From assembly GCA_021736645.1 (NCBI GenBank), contig JAIPFM010000034.1:1-35228 (forward strand): a stretch of 35,228 nt of DNA, read 5' to 3'. A model generated the notes under the pieces. That model was not told where the DNA came from. It ran no database searches and saw only the letters and a list, made by a program, of their open reading frames with translations. The first letter of the stretch is position 1. Each line of letters begins with the position of its first letter. Positions 23,420 through 33,118 of the stretch are shown here, in pieces. Made by a program: the position numbers and the translations under genes. The stretch comes from Phycisphaerae bacterium (GTDB lineage Bacteria > Planctomycetota > Phycisphaerae > Sedimentisphaerales > Anaerobacaceae).

Positions 23420-26400
23420 TTATGATGGCGACCGAGCCATTTTGGCCAGGCACGCTTTGGCCGTCTCTCTCAGGAGCGTATGCGATGATTTTTCTGCCTG
23501 TTTGAGCTTGTCGTGGATGTCACTTCGGTGCCTCATATTTTTCATGGCCTCCAGATGGATCAGGGCCTTGGCTGCACCCCCGCGCACAGAGGAGAGTTCG
23601 CAGGCCAGCGCGTAAATGAGTTTTTCAATGGCCTCAGGTACGGACATACCTTTCTTCAATATGGCATCGGCAGGTGCCCGGTCACTGGTCATGTCCATTT
23701 CCACAATCAACTGGATCGCATCCAACTGCTCGGGCAGATGCTGGCCGTGGATCTGGGCATACATCTTGACGTAGTCATGCAACAGGCGAAGCCATCGATG
23801 ATCTGTGTTAAAGGCATTGAAGGACATCTCGGCATGGGTCAGTTTCACGGGATTCCCCTCTGCGTCCTGATAGAGTCTCCTGTGACCAAAGGTGTAGATT
23901 TCCACGGCATCCTGCAGGGCACCGAGCAGGGCGCCCCCATTGAAGCCCTGGAATTTAATGCCATTGATGGGATCTTTGATGTCTCCAAAATCGCCATCCG
24001 ATACCGTGACCTTGAGACCGTCCTGGTGGTGGGCAATGACAGGCGTGCCCCCTGCATGCGCTTCCTGCTGACTGATACCACAGGGCTCTCCAACATCCCC
24101 CCCGGACGGCATGACAAAAAACTGACTGCCAATATAGAGGTTTCTATAGAGGGCCGGTGACAGTGACCCTTCCGGATAGTAGGCAAATCGTCCCTGATAG
24201 TCTGGCAGGCCCGCAATCCTGTGAAATTGGGCATCAAACCGGCGTCCGTCAAAGCTGTCTTCCACACGACCACAGATGACAAATTGCGCAAGGTCGTTTG
24301 TGGACAGGAAATATTCCAACACCGTGGAACCTCGCATGTTCCAGGGCTCGTATTGAATTGTCAGGCCCTGATCGTGGGCATACACCTTCCAGTCGACCAG
24401 CAGCTCGAATCCCTTTTGTCGACTGATTCGGTGCAGCATACCAAAGATGATATGGTCATGCTTGGGATGATCCGGCGTCAGGCGAATACACGGATCATTC
24501 TGCAGATTGAGCTTGGCACTCCGCTTGCTCTGTGTGTACTTGAGGAAAAGACGTCTCGCCGCTGCGTGGCTGTAGGTCTCGAGCAGGCTCTTTTTGCTGC
24601 CAAACCAGAATCGCTGACGCGCTGCCATGTTGAATCCATTGCGCCGGCCAAAGAATCGACCGCTCTCCGCCTTTTCTCGAAAGAGCATGACATGACGAAA
24701 CAGCCAGGGTTCGTCCAGGATGCGCTGTCGCATGGCACGGCTCACTGTGCCGATATAGGAGGACGTCTTCAACATGATATGGGTCAGGTCAATGTCATGG
24801 CCCGTGCTGCTGTACGGATCAAAAAACAGGCCATAGTGCGAGGCGGGATTCAAATCCAGAACCCTGCAATAGTAAGACCATTTGAGGACATCCTGCTCCG
24901 CCAGCACGATGCTGTAAGCCGGATGCGGATTGTGCATCATGCTCAGGGTTTCGGTGTTGGCGAAGTGGGGATCCTCCCGGAAGGTGGACTGATATTGCAG
25001 ATAAGCGGGGATGAGCCACGTGGGCCATTCATTGGTCTGAATGATGGCGGGGTAATAATTGTAGCAGCGCAGCGCCTCCAGCGCAGACTGGGCAAACAGG
25101 CGGGCCCGTCTGAGTTTGTCTTCTGCCGTGGATCCGCCATAGGGTTCATTGAAGTACACCGAATTCTCGAGGTAAATCACCTCCACCCTGGACCGCTTGC
25201 CGTGACTCATGCGGTTGAGCTTGGCCCGCAGGAAATTGACCACATCGGGTCGGGCGTCAAAATGGATGGCGCGGCGTCCTTCATCAAACCGGGGGAAAGT
25301 CACGGAGGTCGAGTGACCTTCATACCTGGGTGCATAGCGTTTGAAAATCTGGGCACGATTACATTCATACAGCGGTGTCACAATGACCACGTGAAATCCC
25401 ATTTCACTGAGCACATCGGCAATATCGGTGGTATACAATCCCACACCGCCGGAGCTGCCGCTGAATTTGGATTCCGGAGACACCATGACAATGGTCCCCA
25501 CATTGATGGCGTGCAGTATATCTGCCGCGCCCTGGCGAACCCCCATCTCCATTTGCTGTCTTCTCATCACGGCCACGCGCATCAAATACTCAATGATCAC
25601 CTCGCGCAACTGGGGGTCGTCTTCGCTGATCTCGGCCAGAACCATCGAAAGATCGGCCATACCCAATGTGCGGGATTTCAAGATCCACGTCGCAATAATG
25701 ACAAACAACTCCACAAAACGCTTAAAGCCGCCTCGCTTGAGCTGACAGGCCCTGCGAAATGCCGAGGCAATATACGCGTGACGCACACGATCTTGCTTGC
25801 CATAGAGAAAATAGCGTAAAAAGGAATCCGGCAACACATACTTCTCATGGATCGAGTGATCGCGATAGATGATTTCGTACACGTGGGAGGACACGGGTTC
25901 CAGGACACCCCCAAACCCAAGATGAATGAGCTCTTCCCCGGACCAGTACCCCCGTTTGCCGCGGCGTCTCCGTCCTTCGGCATTGTTGTATTTCTCTTTG
26001 ATCTCGTAGATGTCATCCCATTTGATTTCAGGCAGCGGCTCTCCCTGACGGGCACTCTTGAGGGACACATTGAATTCCCTGGCCACGGCCCCCTGGCCTT
26101 CGTGATGCGGGTTGGGAAAATTCATGACACAGAGAAAGAACTGTTCGCCATAGTGGCGAATAAAGGCGGCAATGCGCCCGTTGTGCGTTTCGACAGGTAT
26201 CAACGATCCCCTGGTCAGGGCCGGATGTTCGTCAGCAAAACTGTACAGACTTCTCAAATAGAGCCCAAAGCCTTTGAGTAGGGGGTACTGCTCCAGCAGA
26301 CCCTGCTTGGCCCCGGATTCCCCTGGCCAGGGATGGTTAAACCGATTGTTGACCCAATGCTTCCAGCACTCCAGATATGCCTGGTCGAACCGCCTGCGAA

Positions 26401-28933
26401 AACTCCCCTCTTCGATCCCTGGCAAACGGCTGATGTGGTACATGATGGGACCATAGCTGCTGAATACCAGAAATGCGGCGGCCGGCCAGATCATGTTCTG
26501 GTAGTTGCTGGTAGGCGATTCTTCATCATGGGTGTTAAACAGTGACATGGTCTGCCCGCCGTAGTCCTGGATGACCCGACGCAGGTAATGCAGATTGTCG
26601 TCCATGCCCAGGGGGTGATGCACGGATTCTCCGGCCCGAATGTTCTCCAGGTTCTTGATCAGAGAATTATAGGGAATGGCGCCGGATTGGAGCATGCGCG
26701 CTTCATTGCCGTGCCACTGCTCAGCAAACATCAGGGGGATCGAAGGATTTCTTTTCTGGGCTCGATAGTGCAGGTACAACAGGGGGATATTGGGCTGGGC
26801 CGTGCCGCGAAGATCCACAGGATCAAACCCGGGCACCGTGACCTCTCCCAGTAGGCGGGCCTGTGCATCCAGGCCCGGATGGACGGGAAAGACGGTATCG
26901 TAGCCATGTCCCACATCGATACGGAGGCCAAATCCCAATCCGGCAAGCTCCTCTGCCATGGTCGCCAGTCGGGACACATTGTCAAAGTCCCTCATGTTGA
27001 CCATGAAACTGTCAAACCACTCATCCCATTCGCCGTCCCACCCGGCACGACGCGACAGATGCTGATCCTGGCCTGCAATATAGACCGGGTAATGATACGG
27101 ATAATCACACTGGGCCCGTGAGAAATGGGACAGGGCGCAGAGGATGACCTTCATACCCAGTGTATCTGCTTTCTCCTTGAGTGCCAGCAATCCCTCAATG
27201 CCCCCCATGTCACGTCGTACGGTGCGGCCATCCCACACGGAAAACACCGACGGATCCGGCCCTGCCTCTCCCGGCCAACCCAACTCCAGGGCCCCCAGCG
27301 GATAGATGCGTGTATAGCCCTCGTCTCTGATGCCCTGCAACTGCTCGGCAATCGTGGCAAAAGTCCCGGTGACATAGGACCCCTCTTCATCACGAAGAGG
27401 CTGCTGCTGCTGATCCAAACGAAGATTAAAGGTGTCCGCATAGAAGCTCAGGATGCGATGTCCCCGCTCGTCGGCCACCCACTTCAGCAGGCCATTGGAC
27501 GCTTCATCATATACCTCACTCTGCCAGGTACGTCCCTGGTCATGAGAGACCTGGACTGAATAGTGAACCCATCCCCTGTGCAAGGAAAACTCGCCCCGGA
27601 AGACCAGCTGGGCGCCACTGCTTTCGGCCTTGATCCACTCCATAGCCACAGGACGTTTTCGGTGGCCATTCACGGCCCACAGGAGTCTGGCCCTGACATG
27701 ACTTTCCTTCACACGATAGGGCTTGGCGATCTTGATCTTGACCTCTGGCTGGTCACCGCGGATCACGCAGCGATTGACGCGACTCGGGGGGAAACTCGCA
27801 GGACGCTCGGTGAGCAGGTCCTCCAGGATCTGGCTGACCCGTAATCCAATAGAGCGACACACGCCGCGGTCAGGATGATGCCAATAGTAAAGACTGGCAT
27901 AGAGCAAACGGAGCGATTCCTCCGCATTATTTTTGTTGCGAATCCGCTCTGACAGTGTATCGACCGCTGAATCCACCACATGGAGGTCACTGGAGATGAG
28001 GTTTTCCGCAAGCACGGCCAGTGACGCATCCTTCTGGTATCGCGTCAATGTCTCCAGCCATGGGGCAATAAACCGGTGATGGTCGTAAAAGATGTCGGTA
28101 CGAACCTGTCCATAGGGCACAGAAAAGCAGGCCGCTGGAGAGGCCATGGCATCCAGGACGTCCGATCCACAGATGCGAATCACTTTGGTAACATGCCTGC
28201 CCAGGGCATAGACCAGTACCATGGATTGACCATCCGGAAACAGGGCTCTGAATTTGCGCAACCATGTGAGTTCCTCAGCACTCAATCCCTCACTCTGGGC
28301 AAATGCGGGAATCCATCGCGTCACCATGTCTTTGATTTTTCGCCCGGCCCTGGGGTAGAATTCAACGGCTTTATGTTGGAGGGTACAAATAATTAATTTC
28401 TCCCCCACCCACTTCCAGAACCGCTCCAGGATCACCAGCTTGTGTCTGCGCAGCAGCACGGCCAGCCACTCGCTGGAGCCCGCGGTGGCGTCTCGCAGTC
28501 CAAGTTCATGGATCGTGGCAGCACACAGCTTGTCCTGCTGCGCCAGAAAATGCAGGGAATGATGCATCACCTGGCTGATGTGGGCGTCGGGATGGGCCTG
28601 CTGGTAAAAGGCCCGTTCCAACAGCGCCACAAGAAAATCCCGCCTGGACTCCTTTTGCTTCGGCGTAAAACGCAACAGATCCATGTCCAGCAGGACCTCT
28701 CTGGGAGTCACCTGCAGCAGCCCGGAAAATGACTCTATCAGGCGAAACACCATGGTCTTGCCCAACAGGGCTCGATACCCATGAAACGAATACTCCCGCA
28801 GCCTCCTGGCGGTTTGGTTCAAGGCGCCGTAAAAAAAGCGGATCTGGTTGTGCGTCAGCTGTGAGCCCAGACATGGACCGCGCAATTCACACCCTCCCTC
28901 TTCGTTCATTTGTATGAAAGCGTGGCAATCCAT
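23420..28933 (-). CDS. Giant GH13-like/GT5 alpha-glucan enzyme (glycogen-synthase-type fusion)
   Basis: 1837 residues in one frame. Residues ~1-390: helical region, unrecognised. ~395-485: beta-sandwich (VHYSVQVSHDQGRTW), like the domain before GlgE-type amylases. ~490-1000: GH13-like barrel with GFGLRIDVGHGYD (Asp near 674), FAEQWHG (Glu near 737) and FNTHDEES (Asp near 801), so the catalytic triad appears present; region I is changed to CALSHFSR. ~1035-1140: helical linker. ~1140-1730: GT5 synthase with SGSSGGVGLYTTDIADVL in place of the usual KxGGL loop, HRISRQKGFELL, and EPCGISQQE (the E-x7-E motif). ~1760-1837: short helical repeats. No signal peptide or membrane helix is clear. Probably makes or remodels alpha-glucan in the cytoplasm. 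Donor and product are not determinable. Start is uncertain: no ribosome site. Confidence 0.85.
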   Translation of the reverse strand: MDCHAFIQMNEEGGCELRGPCLGSQLTHNQIRFFYGALNQTARRLREYSFHGYRALLGKTMVFRLIESFSGLLQVTPREVLLDMDLLRFTPKQKESRRDFLVALLERAFYQQAHPDAHISQVMHHSLHFLAQQDKLCAATIHELGLRDATAGSSEWLAVLLRRHKLVILERFWKWVGEKLIICTLQHKAVEFYPRAGRKIKDMVTRWIPAFAQSEGLSAEELTWLRKFRALFPDGQSMVLVYALGRHVTKVIRICGSDVLDAMASPAACFSVPYGQVRTDIFYDHHRFIAPWLETLTRYQKDASLAVLAENLISSDLHVVDSAVDTLSERIRNKNNAEESLRLLYASLYYWHHPDRGVCRSIGLRVSQILEDLLTERPASFPPSRVNRCVIRGDQPEVKIKIAKPYRVKESHVRARLLWAVNGHRKRPVAMEWIKAESSGAQLVFRGEFSLHRGWVHYSVQVSHDQGRTWQSEVYDEASNGLLKWVADERGHRILSFYADTFNLRLDQQQQPLRDEEGSYVTGTFATIAEQLQGIRDEGYTRIYPLGALELGWPGEAGPDPSVFSVWDGRTVRRDMGGIEGLLALKEKADTLGMKVILCALSHFSRAQCDYPYHYPVYIAGQDQHLSRRAGWDGEWDEWFDSFMVNMRDFDNVSRLATMAEELAGLGFGLRIDVGHGYDTVFPVHPGLDAQARLLGEVTVPGFDPVDLRGTAQPNIPLLYLHYRAQKRNPSIPLMFAEQWHGNEARMLQSGAIPYNSLIKNLENIRAGESVHHPLGMDDNLHYLRRVIQDYGGQTMSLFNTHDEESPTSNYQNMIWPAAAFLVFSSYGPIMYHISRLPGIEEGSFRRRFDQAYLECWKHWVNNRFNHPWPGESGAKQGLLEQYPLLKGFGLYLRSLYSFADEHPALTRGSLIPVETHNGRIAAFIRHYGEQFFLCVMNFPNPHHEGQGAVAREFNVSLKSARQGEPLPEIKWDDIYEIKEKYNNAEGRRRRGKRGYWSGEELIHLGFGGVLEPVSSHVYEIIYRDHSIHEKYVLPDSFLRYFLYGKQDRVRHAYIASAFRRACQLKRGGFKRFVELFVIIATWILKSRTLGMADLSMVLAEISEDDPQLREVIIEYLMRVAVMRRQQMEMGVRQGAADILHAINVGTIVMVSPESKFSGSSGGVGLYTTDIADVLSEMGFHVVIVTPLYECNRAQIFKRYAPRYEGHSTSVTFPRFDEGRRAIHFDARPDVVNFLRAKLNRMSHGKRSRVEVIYLENSVYFNEPYGGSTAEDKLRRARLFAQSALEALRCYNYYPAIIQTNEWPTWLIPAYLQYQSTFREDPHFANTETLSMMHNPHPAYSIVLAEQDVLKWSYYCRVLDLNPASHYGLFFDPYSSTGHDIDLTHIMLKTSSYIGTVSRAMRQRILDEPWLFRHVMLFREKAESGRFFGRRNGFNMAARQRFWFGSKKSLLETYSHAAARRLFLKYTQSKRSAKLNLQNDPCIRLTPDHPKHDHIIFGMLHRISRQKGFELLVDWKVYAHDQGLTIQYEPWNMRGSTVLEYFLSTNDLAQFVICGRVEDSFDGRRFDAQFHRIAGLPDYQGRFAYYPEGSLSPALYRNLYIGSQFFVMPSGGDVGEPCGISQQEAHAGGTPVIAHHQDGLKVTVSDGDFGDIKDPINGIKFQGFNGGALLGALQDAVEIYTFGHRRLYQDAEGNPVKLTHAEMSFNAFNTDHRWLRLLHDYVKMYAQIHGQHLPEQLDAIQLIVEMDMTSDRAPADAILKKGMSVPEAIEKLIYALACELSSVRGGAAKALIHLEAMKNMRHRSDIHDKLKQAEKSSHTLLRETAKACLAKMARSPS

Positions 28934-29063
28934 GGTCTGTCTTTCACAAGAAAACCCGGTTCACTGCAAAACAGTCGTACCCTGATTTTAAGCGGAATCC
29001 GGTCTGATCTCAAACGCAAAACCATGTATATTATTCACAGGACTTCTGCAAAACGCCCTGTGG

Positions 29064-29077
29064 TGTTCAGTTTTCAG
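29064..29077 (+). repeat. Heptanucleotide repeat, two units
   Basis: TGTTCAG then TTTTCAG, the same family as the longer arrays in this window. It lies 60 bases beyond the stop of the helicase gene. Confidence 0.4.
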
Positions 29078-29136
29078 TAAGTGGAGCGCCTGGCAAAATC
29101 CCCAGGGGGCAATCTGCAGATACGGGACTCAGGGCG

Positions 29137-31242
29137 TCAGCCGTGTTGTGACAGGATGGCCAGTAGGTCGTCCCCGATTCGATCCAACGTCTTTTTGCCA
29201 ACGCCTCGGACCCGCTTGAGTTGTGTCCTGGTGCCGGGGACTTGATTGGCAAGACGAAGGATCACCTTCAAGGTCAGGATCGTGTTGGGGGCCACGTTCT
29301 CCTGACTGGCCTTTTTCTGACGCCACACCTTAAGCGCCTCGTAGAGTGCCGGGTGTGCCACAGCCACGGCTTTTTCTCGCGCGCCTGAGGCTTTCTTTTT
29401 CCCTGTGCGACGTGTGTCAATCGCAGCCTCTGCCTTGACCTTCAAGTAGGTCTTCACTGAAAATCCCGTGACGCAGGCCTCCAAACAGGCCAGCTTGAGT
29501 TGGATCCGATCCATCAATTGATCCGCCACCTCCTCAACGGATTTTCGCACGGCCTTATTGTCTGCTTCCACCACCAGATCATTCATCGGACCCAGGAGAA
29601 GGTCCCTTATCTTCTCGGTAAAATATTCACTACCCTTTCTGACCCGCGCCTGCAGGGCCTCGTGGGTTTCAAGATCGATTGTCTCATCTGCACTCATTGC
29701 CATAATCTGCACATGAAACTTCCCGGCAATGTCACTGATATGGTCTCGGACGTTTCGATCGAGATCTTCGAACCAGGACACAGGATTTTCCGGCAGGGCA
29801 GCGGCCTGCTCGCGAACCCGTTTGATCATCCGTATCATGGGCCAGTGAAACACCTTGAAATCAAACAGGTCCAGCAGCAATGCTTGCTGATAATGATGTT
29901 TGGCCAGGGCCAGTTGTTGAGGGCCGGGCTGATTGTTTTCAATGCCGCGTGTAAACGACAGCACGTCTGAATGGGATTTGACGGCCTGCGATCCAATACG
30001 TGTGCTCAACACAAGCCCCTCCAGGGTCCTGCAGCGGCTGAGTGCCACATACACCTGTCCGTGGGCAAATGCGGCTGCCGCATCAATGATGACCCTGTCA
30101 AAGGTCAACCCCTGGCTCTTGTGAATGGTGATGGCCCAGGCCAGCTTCAGAGGGACCTGCGTAAATGTCCCGGCCACCTCTTGCTGGATTTCCCTGGTCT
30201 CTTCATTGAGGTCATACCTGGTATTTTCCCAAGACACGGGCCCCACGGCAATGACCTCATCCTCTTCAGGACACTGCACCAGAACCAGATCGTCTTCAAA
30301 TCCCTTCAACGTCCCGATCTTGCCATTGTAATACCGTTTTTCCAGGGCCGCGTCATTTTTCACAAACATCACCTGGGCCCCCACCTTGAGTCTCAAGTCT
30401 GATTCTGTGGGATACAGATACTCTGCAAAATCGCCACCGACTTCGGCCTTGAAGGCCCTGACCCGGCCCGGCAGGCCGGCCAGTTTTGCCTCATTGATCC
30501 TTTGCGCCTGGGCATTGTGCGTGGTCAGGGTAATGACACCCTCGCCATCGGCTGGCACATAATCCGGGCGACAGCGTTGATCCAGTCTCTGACACGTCTG
30601 TGCATCCATCCGATTCTCACGGACCCTGTTGAGCAGATCAATGAATACGGCATCACTCTGACGATAGATGTGCTGCAGTTCAATGCCCACAAACCGGGCC
30701 TGCTGCAGGGCCAGACTGCTGAAGAAGAAACCCGTGTCATAATAGGGACTCAGGATGGCCCAGTCCTCCTTCTTGATGACCGGTGCCAGTTGCTGGAGAT
30801 CCCCGATCATGAGCAGTTGCACGCCGCCAAACGGTCGGTGGTGTTCCTTGTATTGGCGCAGGACTGCGTCGATGCCATCCAGCAGATCTGCTCTGACCAT
30901 ACTGATCTCGTCAATGACCAGCAGGTCCAATCCCTTGATGATATTGATTTTGGTGCGGCTGAACTTCCTGGTGATGGCCTGGCCCTGACTGTCCATGGGG
31001 TTGGACACGGTAGGGATCAGGGGGCCAAAGGGCATCTGGAAGAAAGAGTGGATCGTGACACCGCCTGCGTTCATGGCCGCCACCCCGGTGGGGGCCACGA
31101 CAATCATACGTTTGGAACACCGACTCTTCAGGTGGTGCAGGAACGTCGTCTTACCCGTGCCAGCCTTGCCAGTCAGGAAGACGTTTTCACCTGTCCACTG
31201 CACGTACTCACGGGCCAGTTTGAGTTGTGGATTTTCAATCAT
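29137..31242 (-). CDS. PIF1-family ATP-dependent DNA helicase with C-terminal HRDC-like domain
   Basis: Superfamily 1B 5'-3' DNA helicase. From ATG 31242 the product is 701 residues. Walker A is GKAGTGKTT (25-33), Walker B is LLVIDEISM, and further motifs GDLQQLAPV, LKLAWAITIHKSQGLTFD and VYVALSRCR are intact. The C-terminal ~80 residues (HPALYEALKVWRQKKA to the end) contain an HRDC-like region with RVRGVGKKTLDRIGDDLL for DNA binding. An in-frame TTG at 31263 is a less likely start. The longer middle part is a helical region of unknown role. It is transcribed towards the giant glucan gene but separated from it by about 200 bases with no terminator seen. Role in replication or repair is inferred from family. 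Confidence 0.92.
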   Translation of the reverse strand: MIENPQLKLAREYVQWTGENVFLTGKAGTGKTTFLHHLKSRCSKRMIVVAPTGVAAMNAGGVTIHSFFQMPFGPLIPTVSNPMDSQGQAITRKFSRTKINIIKGLDLLVIDEISMVRADLLDGIDAVLRQYKEHHRPFGGVQLLMIGDLQQLAPVIKKEDWAILSPYYDTGFFFSSLALQQARFVGIELQHIYRQSDAVFIDLLNRVRENRMDAQTCQRLDQRCRPDYVPADGEGVITLTTHNAQAQRINEAKLAGLPGRVRAFKAEVGGDFAEYLYPTESDLRLKVGAQVMFVKNDAALEKRYYNGKIGTLKGFEDDLVLVQCPEEDEVIAVGPVSWENTRYDLNEETREIQQEVAGTFTQVPLKLAWAITIHKSQGLTFDRVIIDAAAAFAHGQVYVALSRCRTLEGLVLSTRIGSQAVKSHSDVLSFTRGIENNQPGPQQLALAKHHYQQALLLDLFDFKVFHWPMIRMIKRVREQAAALPENPVSWFEDLDRNVRDHISDIAGKFHVQIMAMSADETIDLETHEALQARVRKGSEYFTEKIRDLLLGPMNDLVVEADNKAVRKSVEEVADQLMDRIQLKLACLEACVTGFSVKTYLKVKAEAAIDTRRTGKKKASGAREKAVAVAHPALYEALKVWRQKKASQENVAPNTILTLKVILRLANQVPGTRTQLKRVRGVGKKTLDRIGDDLLAILSQHG

Positions 31243-31443
31243 GGGCAAACCACCGCACCTCAAGGCGCTCTTCAGTCAATTTTCCCGGCCCAATAGTGCC
31301 GACCCAGGGCCTGTTGTGAAGCAGATTACCGGGGGATCTGCACAGGCCCCGGTTTGCATACCTCAAAAGAACTCCGTATGCTTTGTTTCTGTGGTGACTC
31401 AATGTGTCTCATACATGGTCTTATAATCCAAGGAAATGCCATC

Positions 31444-32022
31444 ATGCTCACAGGAATTAAGGACAAGTCTGCCAAAACGGTCTGCCCGGTTCATACCCCA
31501 CTTGAATCGCTTGGCCAGATTATTGCACAAGTGGAAAACAACACACTGAGGCTGGACCTCTCAGCCTTTGAGTCCCTGGTCCTGCTCAAAGAGATCAGAG
31601 ACTACTATGACACCTCTTGTCTGTCCCAGGACAAACTCATCGCACTGGACGGCACATCGCAATCCGTCCAGATGGTGTCTGACAGGAGACTCCTCACGCA
31701 TGTGATTCGTCAGATGATTGCAAACGCCGTGGAAGCCTCCCCCATGGGTCAGACCGTCCACATAGGCTGTCTTGCAGACCACAATCACTGCACATTCTGG
31801 GTCATCAACGAAGCGGTCATACCGGAGTTTGTCCAGGACAACATGTTTGTTCGTGACTTCTCAACCAAGAGCCAGACTCGCGGTCTGGGGACCTATAGCA
31901 TCAAGCTGCTCAGTGAGAAATACCTCAAGGGCAGGACCACCTTCACCTCAAAAGCCAACCAGGGCACCGTCTTCAGGGCGACATTCCCCCTTGTAATAAG
32001 CGCGACAAATGCCACGAAGTGA
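31444..32022 (+). CDS. Small histidine-kinase-type ATPase-domain protein without sensor or His box
   Basis: From ATG 31444 (AAGGA 9 bases upstream) the product is 192 residues. It matches only the C-terminal part of a sensor kinase: the N box HVIRQMIANAVEAS, and FSTKSQTRGLGTYSIKLLSE as the G2 region. The G1 motif (normally DxGxG) is replaced by INEAVIP, as in a subfamily of kinases I recall from Desulfobacterota. No PAS, HAMP or clear phospho-accepting His is present. It may be a stand-alone ATPase-like partner of another regulator or a shortened kinase. An open frame from 31354 adds no recognisable domain. Confidence 0.75.
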   Translation: MLTGIKDKSAKTVCPVHTPLESLGQIIAQVENNTLRLDLSAFESLVLLKEIRDYYDTSCLSQDKLIALDGTSQSVQMVSDRRLLTHVIRQMIANAVEASPMGQTVHIGCLADHNHCTFWVINEAVIPEFVQDNMFVRDFSTKSQTRGLGTYSIKLLSEKYLKGRTTFTSKANQGTVFRATFPLVISATNATK

Positions 32023-32043
32023 AGATATCACAGACGGCAGTGA

Positions 32044-32493
32044 CTAATCACCCCGAATCAACTCAACAACCTCCTGGGCAGACTCAGCATGAACGAGGGC
32101 CCTGCAAAACGCCTTGGACCGAGCGAGTTTGGCAATGTCCGATAGCGCCATGACGTGAGGACCGGATTGATCCGGGGGTGCCACGAGCAGGAAAAAGAGC
32201 TTCGAGGGCTCACCATCCAGGGCGTCATAGTCAATGCCAGCCGGTGAAATACCGATGGCGAGGGTCAAACCGGAGACGGCATCGGTCTTGCCATGAGGCA
32301 CGGCAATGCCGTCTTGAAGCCCGGTACTCATCTTCCCCTCACGCTCCTGAACCGCCTTGAGCACTGCTTCATAGTCTTCAATCTGCCCCGCGTCCTTCAA
32401 GATCTGGACCAGTTCTCTCAATACATCAGGCTTATCTTTAGACACCAGAGGCGTCTTCACAATCTTCTCTGTCACCAGCTCAATAAATGCCAT
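32044..32493 (-). CDS. PTS EIIA-type protein (fructose/nitrogen class)
   Basis: Phosphoryl-carrier or regulatory domain of the PTS type, 149 residues from ATG 32493 (GGAG 8 bases upstream). The active His is H67 in DGIAVPHGKT, and the segment FFLLVAPPDQSGPHVMALSDIAKL is typical of the EIIA-Ntr/fructose class. No HPr, EI or sugar permease is in the window, so a regulatory role like PtsN is more likely than sugar transport. It lies 136 bases after the universal-stress gene, with a 7-bp repeat array between. The ORF extends upstream to 32565, but that start has no support. Confidence 0.88.
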   Translation of the reverse strand: MAFIELVTEKIVKTPLVSKDKPDVLRELVQILKDAGQIEDYEAVLKAVQEREGKMSTGLQDGIAVPHGKTDAVSGLTLAIGISPAGIDYDALDGEPSKLFFLLVAPPDQSGPHVMALSDIAKLARSKAFCRALVHAESAQEVVELIRGD

Positions 32494-32587
32494 GAAACAA
32501 ACTCCGGTTTTTTTAATTCTTAAATTCCAAATGCTTAACTGGCACCTGACCACCCAGACTAACACAGATTAACTTATAACGTCTCAC

Positions 32588-32622
32588 CTAAAACCTAAAA
32601 CTTAACACTTAAAACTCAAAAC
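32588..32622 (-). repeat. Heptanucleotide tandem repeat array (five units)
   Basis: Plus-strand units CTAAAAC, CTAAAAC, TTAACAC, TTAAAAC and TCAAAAC run without gaps. Read on the minus strand they have the same TTTTRAG character as the array at 19361. It begins 7 bases after the stop of the universal-stress gene. Confidence 0.8.
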
Positions 32623-32629
32623 GTCTGTT

Positions 32630-33118
32630 CTACACCAGCGATTCATACACCTCCCAGACCCTGTCTTCATCCTTGACAATCAGGACAGAACAGGGCACGG
32701 CACGCATGGCCCGCTCGGATTCATCGTAAAATTCATCGCGCCGGCTCCGGATGCGTGACAGCTCACCAATGACCAGCAGGTCCACGTCCAGCTCTTGAAC
32801 CGCGGTCAGCACTTCTCTGTGCACGCTGCCCTTCCGGCAGATCCTTGTCACCGTGAGACCCTTCTTGATCGCAAGTTCATGGATATAGTTGAGATACCGC
32901 TGGCCATCCGCTTCCATATCACGCTGGTATTCCAATTGTTCGTCCTGCAAAAAGATCCGGGCCTTGAGCAGGTCCTCCACGGCGCGCGTGTTGACCACGT
33001 AGAGGGCAACCAGCTCCGCCCCGGTTCCGGACGCCAGACAAATGGCATACTGGGCCGCAGTCACAGACTGCTCAGTGCCATCAACAAGGACCATTATTCT
33101 TTTAACGAGTTGACTCAT
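32630..33118 (-). CDS. Universal stress protein-family protein in the V-ATPase operon
   Basis: 162 residues from ATG 33118, starting MSQLVKRIMVLVDGTEQSV, the usual UspA opening. The C-terminal part (DVDLLVIGELSRIRSRR, then VPCSVLIVKDED) lacks the G-x2-G-x9-G-S/T motif that binds ATP, so it is probably a non-ATP-binding member. Its start overlaps the atpD stop by 17 bases, and GGAG is 7 bases before the ATG inside atpD, so translation is coupled. Position suggests it acts on or with the rotary ATPase, for example as a regulator, which is inference. A longer frame to 33145 is less supported. Confidence 0.85.
   Translation of the reverse strand: MSQLVKRIMVLVDGTEQSVTAAQYAICLASGTGAELVALYVVNTRAVEDLLKARIFLQDEQLEYQRDMEADGQRYLNYIHELAIKKGLTVTRICRKGSVHREVLTAVQELDVDLLVIGELSRIRSRRDEFYDESERAMRAVPCSVLIVKDEDRVWEVYESLV

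Noticed and set aside
24221..25819. Long open frame of 532 codons on the plus strand
   Set aside because: It is antisense to the GT5 part of the giant gene, has no recognisable motifs or ribosome site, and reflects codon bias of the real gene.
10935..29112. Shared word TCCCCAGGGGGC after mutY and after the helicase
   Set aside because: Only 12 bases are shared and the core is self-palindromic; two copies are too few to call an element.
31422..31427. TATAAT before the kinase-like gene
   Set aside because: A transcript starting from it would begin at or after the AAGGA ribosome site, and no -35 is present, so it is not listed as the promoter.
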